Shown: one piece after another, positions 61,517 through 64,000 of the stretch | Layout of the letters: each line of letters begins with the position of its first letter | Numbering within the stretch: the stretch's first letter is position 1 | Assembly (NCBI GenBank): GCA_013398015.1 | Contig: VZRR01007616.1 | Span: forward strand, 124,327-188,326 | DNA: 64,000 bases | Direction: 5' to 3' | Source of the DNA: Oreocharis arfaki | Lineage: Eukaryota > Chordata > Aves > Passeriformes > Paramythiidae | Position numbers and translations under genes: made by a program | The notes under the pieces: generated by a model | Databases searched by the model: none | Told to the model about the DNA's origin: nothing | Seen by the model: only the letters and a program-made list of their open reading frames with translations

Positions 61517-62680
61517 GCCTTCTCAAGACAGAAGGTTTATATGACCAGTTGCTTTGGTTTTACAGCTTTATAATCTCATCTGTGAAACTGTCAGCATATT
61601 CGTCTTTCAGATGTGTTTACCTTATGGAAGTAAAGCAATTCCTTTGCTGTGGACTTTGTCAGTTTATAAATTGTATCGGAACAGGCTGGTTCTCGTGACC
61701 TGAGTGTAACATGTTTTTCAGTTGTATTCTAAGATATTTAGAAACGTTTCTAATCTGTATCTAAATGAATGGGCCTCGGCTATTTTTTTTTTCAATATAA
61801 TATTCAAATCAGAGCTTGATTGTGTGAATGCTTAACTTTCTATCCTGTAATATCAACCATGCCAGTACTGGTCTTCACACAGGCCTCTTTTGACGGTGGA
61901 TCGTGCAAAGCACTTTAAAAGAATAGTAAAAAAAACCCAAACAAACCAACCAATAAACTTTTCCCTAAGCCATGCACTTAAATACCACACACCTACGTAT
62001 TTAATTCTTCCTGTTCACATTTGCCATCGCTTTTCTGTATTGGGAAACAGCTGCTTCTTCTCACGGTAATTGTTACTGGTAAAACCATAATTATAGTTCT
62101 TCTAAATATGTAAGTGTCTTCATTTATTGATGAGTCCCTTAGACAAAATCCACTGATACTTGAAATACAGCATACCTCGAGTATGTATAGTGAAACTTGC
62201 TAACACTGAACATTCTAGAGAAGGTCTCTATAGGACAGTAACTTGTAATTGAATATAAAGTTGATTCTAAATTTGTTGCTGGGTTGAAATCCTGCTTTTG
62301 TAGCTTTTAAGACACTAATTGTCAACACTTGATTACGGTGTAATTCAAAATAAAAATAGCTGTGGAAAATACTTGTTCTCTGAAGGGTGAAGTCCTCTTT
62401 GTCTTCATAGAAGTGCTAAAATTGCCTCTTAATTTACATTCCATGCATCCTAGCAGACACTGAATGGTATTCTGCTTGTAATATACAGTAAAAGGTAATT
62501 GTGAAGGGGAGAACATCTTTGATAATCTCTGTACTTAGGCTTAAGTAAGGCCTAAAGTTATTTCACCTGTACTTCGCTCAGCAGAGATAGCCACCCGAGA
62601 TTTGGCCTGCACAGTTTTTCTACTAGCAGAACTATATACTGATGTATAGTCAGTCATTTCAAATAAAAACTCAGACTCGC
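61517..62680 (+). terminator. RABGGTB: RABGGTB 3' UTR with candidate poly(A) signals
   Basis: AATAAA occurs at 61952-61957, 62349-62354 and 62662-62667. The first lies 436 bases after the stop and is the simplest choice, but no transcript evidence decides between them. The UTR is AT-rich and unremarkable otherwise. Confidence 0.6.
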
Positions 62681-63440
62681 TGAATAGAAAATACCAGCTT
62701 AGGCGATGATACGGGGAATTAATTTGATAATAATAAAGGCTACTGTAGCCATGACTGGCTTTTGAACCGGCTTCAGTCACAGTAACAGAAGTGCCTTTTA
62801 GCACCTCAGAAGTAAAGGCTTTATCCCGAGTACAGCAAACCAGCCCAAAGTCCAGTTTGGCTGGAGAGAGCGTCTTAGTCACGGCAGTGAAGGGAACGGT
62901 TGAGCTTTTTCTCCTCTTAAGGGTGTGTCATTATATCATTCTTGTAGTTCTGCAGGAAAAGAATGCCTCAGGCATTCTTGTTGCAGAACAGAATTCTTGT
63001 TGGAGAAGGTTATAAAGCTGTACATTCACTAACACTGCAAAGGACCGAGAACCAGCCTTAAAATGGTCTATTCCTTTTCTCGAGTTTCATATCCCCCCTC
63101 ACACCTCTACCACTGTCCTGAAAAGCGTAGTCTCTTCCTGCTTCCGGCAACTCTGAAATCCCACGTCCCCGTTGGGCCGTAACTACAGACCTTGAATCAA
63201 ATTTTTCCTACTAAAATGTTGACCCTTAAATTATCGGAACTCTGACAGATCTCGAATCGCTGTGCTGTGTCTGGCGTAGCCTTGCCAGCGTCTCCCGATT
63301 CCAAATTCCGGGTTGAGAAAGGCGTCTTTCATTGTCCCAAAACATGTACCCTATACTCCATGGTATAGCCTCAAACTTTGGAGAAAACCTTCCTTCAGAA
63401 TAACTAGAGAGTGATCTGGGTCCCTTGCAGCAGTAACTTT
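62681..63440. other. Sequence downstream of RABGGTB, no gene confirmed
   Basis: Vertebrate gene order predicts MSH4 on the plus strand next, but none of its exons is recognisable here. A 113-codon minus-strand frame (62541-62882) has no assigned identity. Confidence 0.45.
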
Positions 63441-64000
63441 GTTCAGAAATAGCTGAGCGTTTGAATTACACTGATGGAGGTGAGAGGAATGGCACGGTGG
63501 GCCATGCGGAGTAGGCGAATGCTTATGGGCATAGTGGACATCTTGTCTCTTTGTTTTTCCGGGTGCCACAGGAGATGCTGTAGAACAGATGAGTGGAGTA
63601 TCGTCCACTACCGAGGACAGTATTTTTGTGGAAGAGGTCAGTGTTGGCTGGCATGACCTCCAGCCCCGTGTTTTTGCAAATGATGAAGAGGCTGATGATG
63701 CCACAGCATCCCGGTTAAAACGATGTGGTCCTTCTTGAGGATGGATTCTGACGCTCAGCCCTCTGAAAGCGAATTTGAAGGGCCAGTGGTCTGAGGGGGT
63801 GGGGTGGAGAGACCGCAGAGTGGGACGGGCAAGGTGCTTAAGTCGGTGCAGAGAGGGGTGTTCAGGATCAGTCATGTTTCGGTGCTGAGAGCAGGCGTGG
63901 GATTCATTCCTCACGACGCTAGCATGTGCTGGGCACGGCAGTTCCAGCGTGCGTCCGGCCTCGTCCGGCGGCGTCTTTCCAGACGCAGAGTTGTTTTTTC
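63441..64000. other. GC-richer stretch with coding-like but broken frames
   Basis: Base composition rises and frames stay open on both strands (187 codons on minus at 63351-63914, and several on plus with a single stop each). No family is recognised. The last 60 bases are CpG-rich, which might be the edge of the next gene's promoter island. Confidence 0.4.

Overview
The window is a piece of a bird chromosome. CR1 retrotransposon copies are spread over it, an avian endogenous-retrovirus (ERVL-type) LTR family occurs in it, and it carries two conserved vertebrate genes with GT-AG introns in the order ACADM then RABGGTB, the same order as human 1p31. I see no prokaryotic, plasmid or phage sequence. 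The exact species cannot be read from the sequence.

Layout. 1-26.5 kb is AT-rich and gene-poor: two CR1 copies (6.7-7.6 and 22.9-24.0 kb, both minus strand), one isolated GC-rich patch (8.8-9.2 kb) and no exon I can support. 26.5-27.9 kb is a strong CpG island with a pentanucleotide repeat and a 98-base assembly gap. By position it may be the promoter of a divergent minus-strand gene (SLC44A5 would be expected from vertebrate gene order), but no coding sequence proves this. 29.2-32.4 kb is a 1.6-kb block present twice in tandem with only two base differences seen by eye and bounded by single-N joins, almost certainly an unmerged assembly overlap. It carries an ERVL-type LTR. 33-35.6 kb holds little except a perfect 16-bp hairpin.

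ACADM (plus strand, coding 36010-47836, 12 exons, 423 aa) is complete: mitochondrial medium-chain acyl-CoA dehydrogenase of fatty-acid beta-oxidation. Its introns hold an old CR1/L3-like element (38.6-39.4 kb) and an antisense LTR (44.8-45.4 kb). Two divergently oriented CR1 fragments lie between the genes. RABGGTB (plus strand, coding 50288-61516, 9 coding exons, 331 aa) is also complete: catalytic beta subunit of Rab geranylgeranyltransferase. Its first coding exon is only the ATG. Intron 2 contains a well-formed SNORD45-type C/D box snoRNA with two guides against 18S rRNA. Intron 3 holds a second, decayed-looking SNORD45-like 3' half. Intron 6 holds a CR1 with a degenerate reverse-transcriptase frame. 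61.5-64 kb is the 3' UTR and downstream sequence, ending in a GC-richer stretch with coding-like but broken frames.

The two genes are not functionally linked beyond being neighbouring housekeeping genes with separate CpG-island promoters. I did not find a novel biological system. The most useful observations are the intronic snoRNAs, the assembly duplication with its orphan insert, the hairpin, the G-quadruplex motif next to ACADM exon 1, and a few unexplained coding-like stretches.
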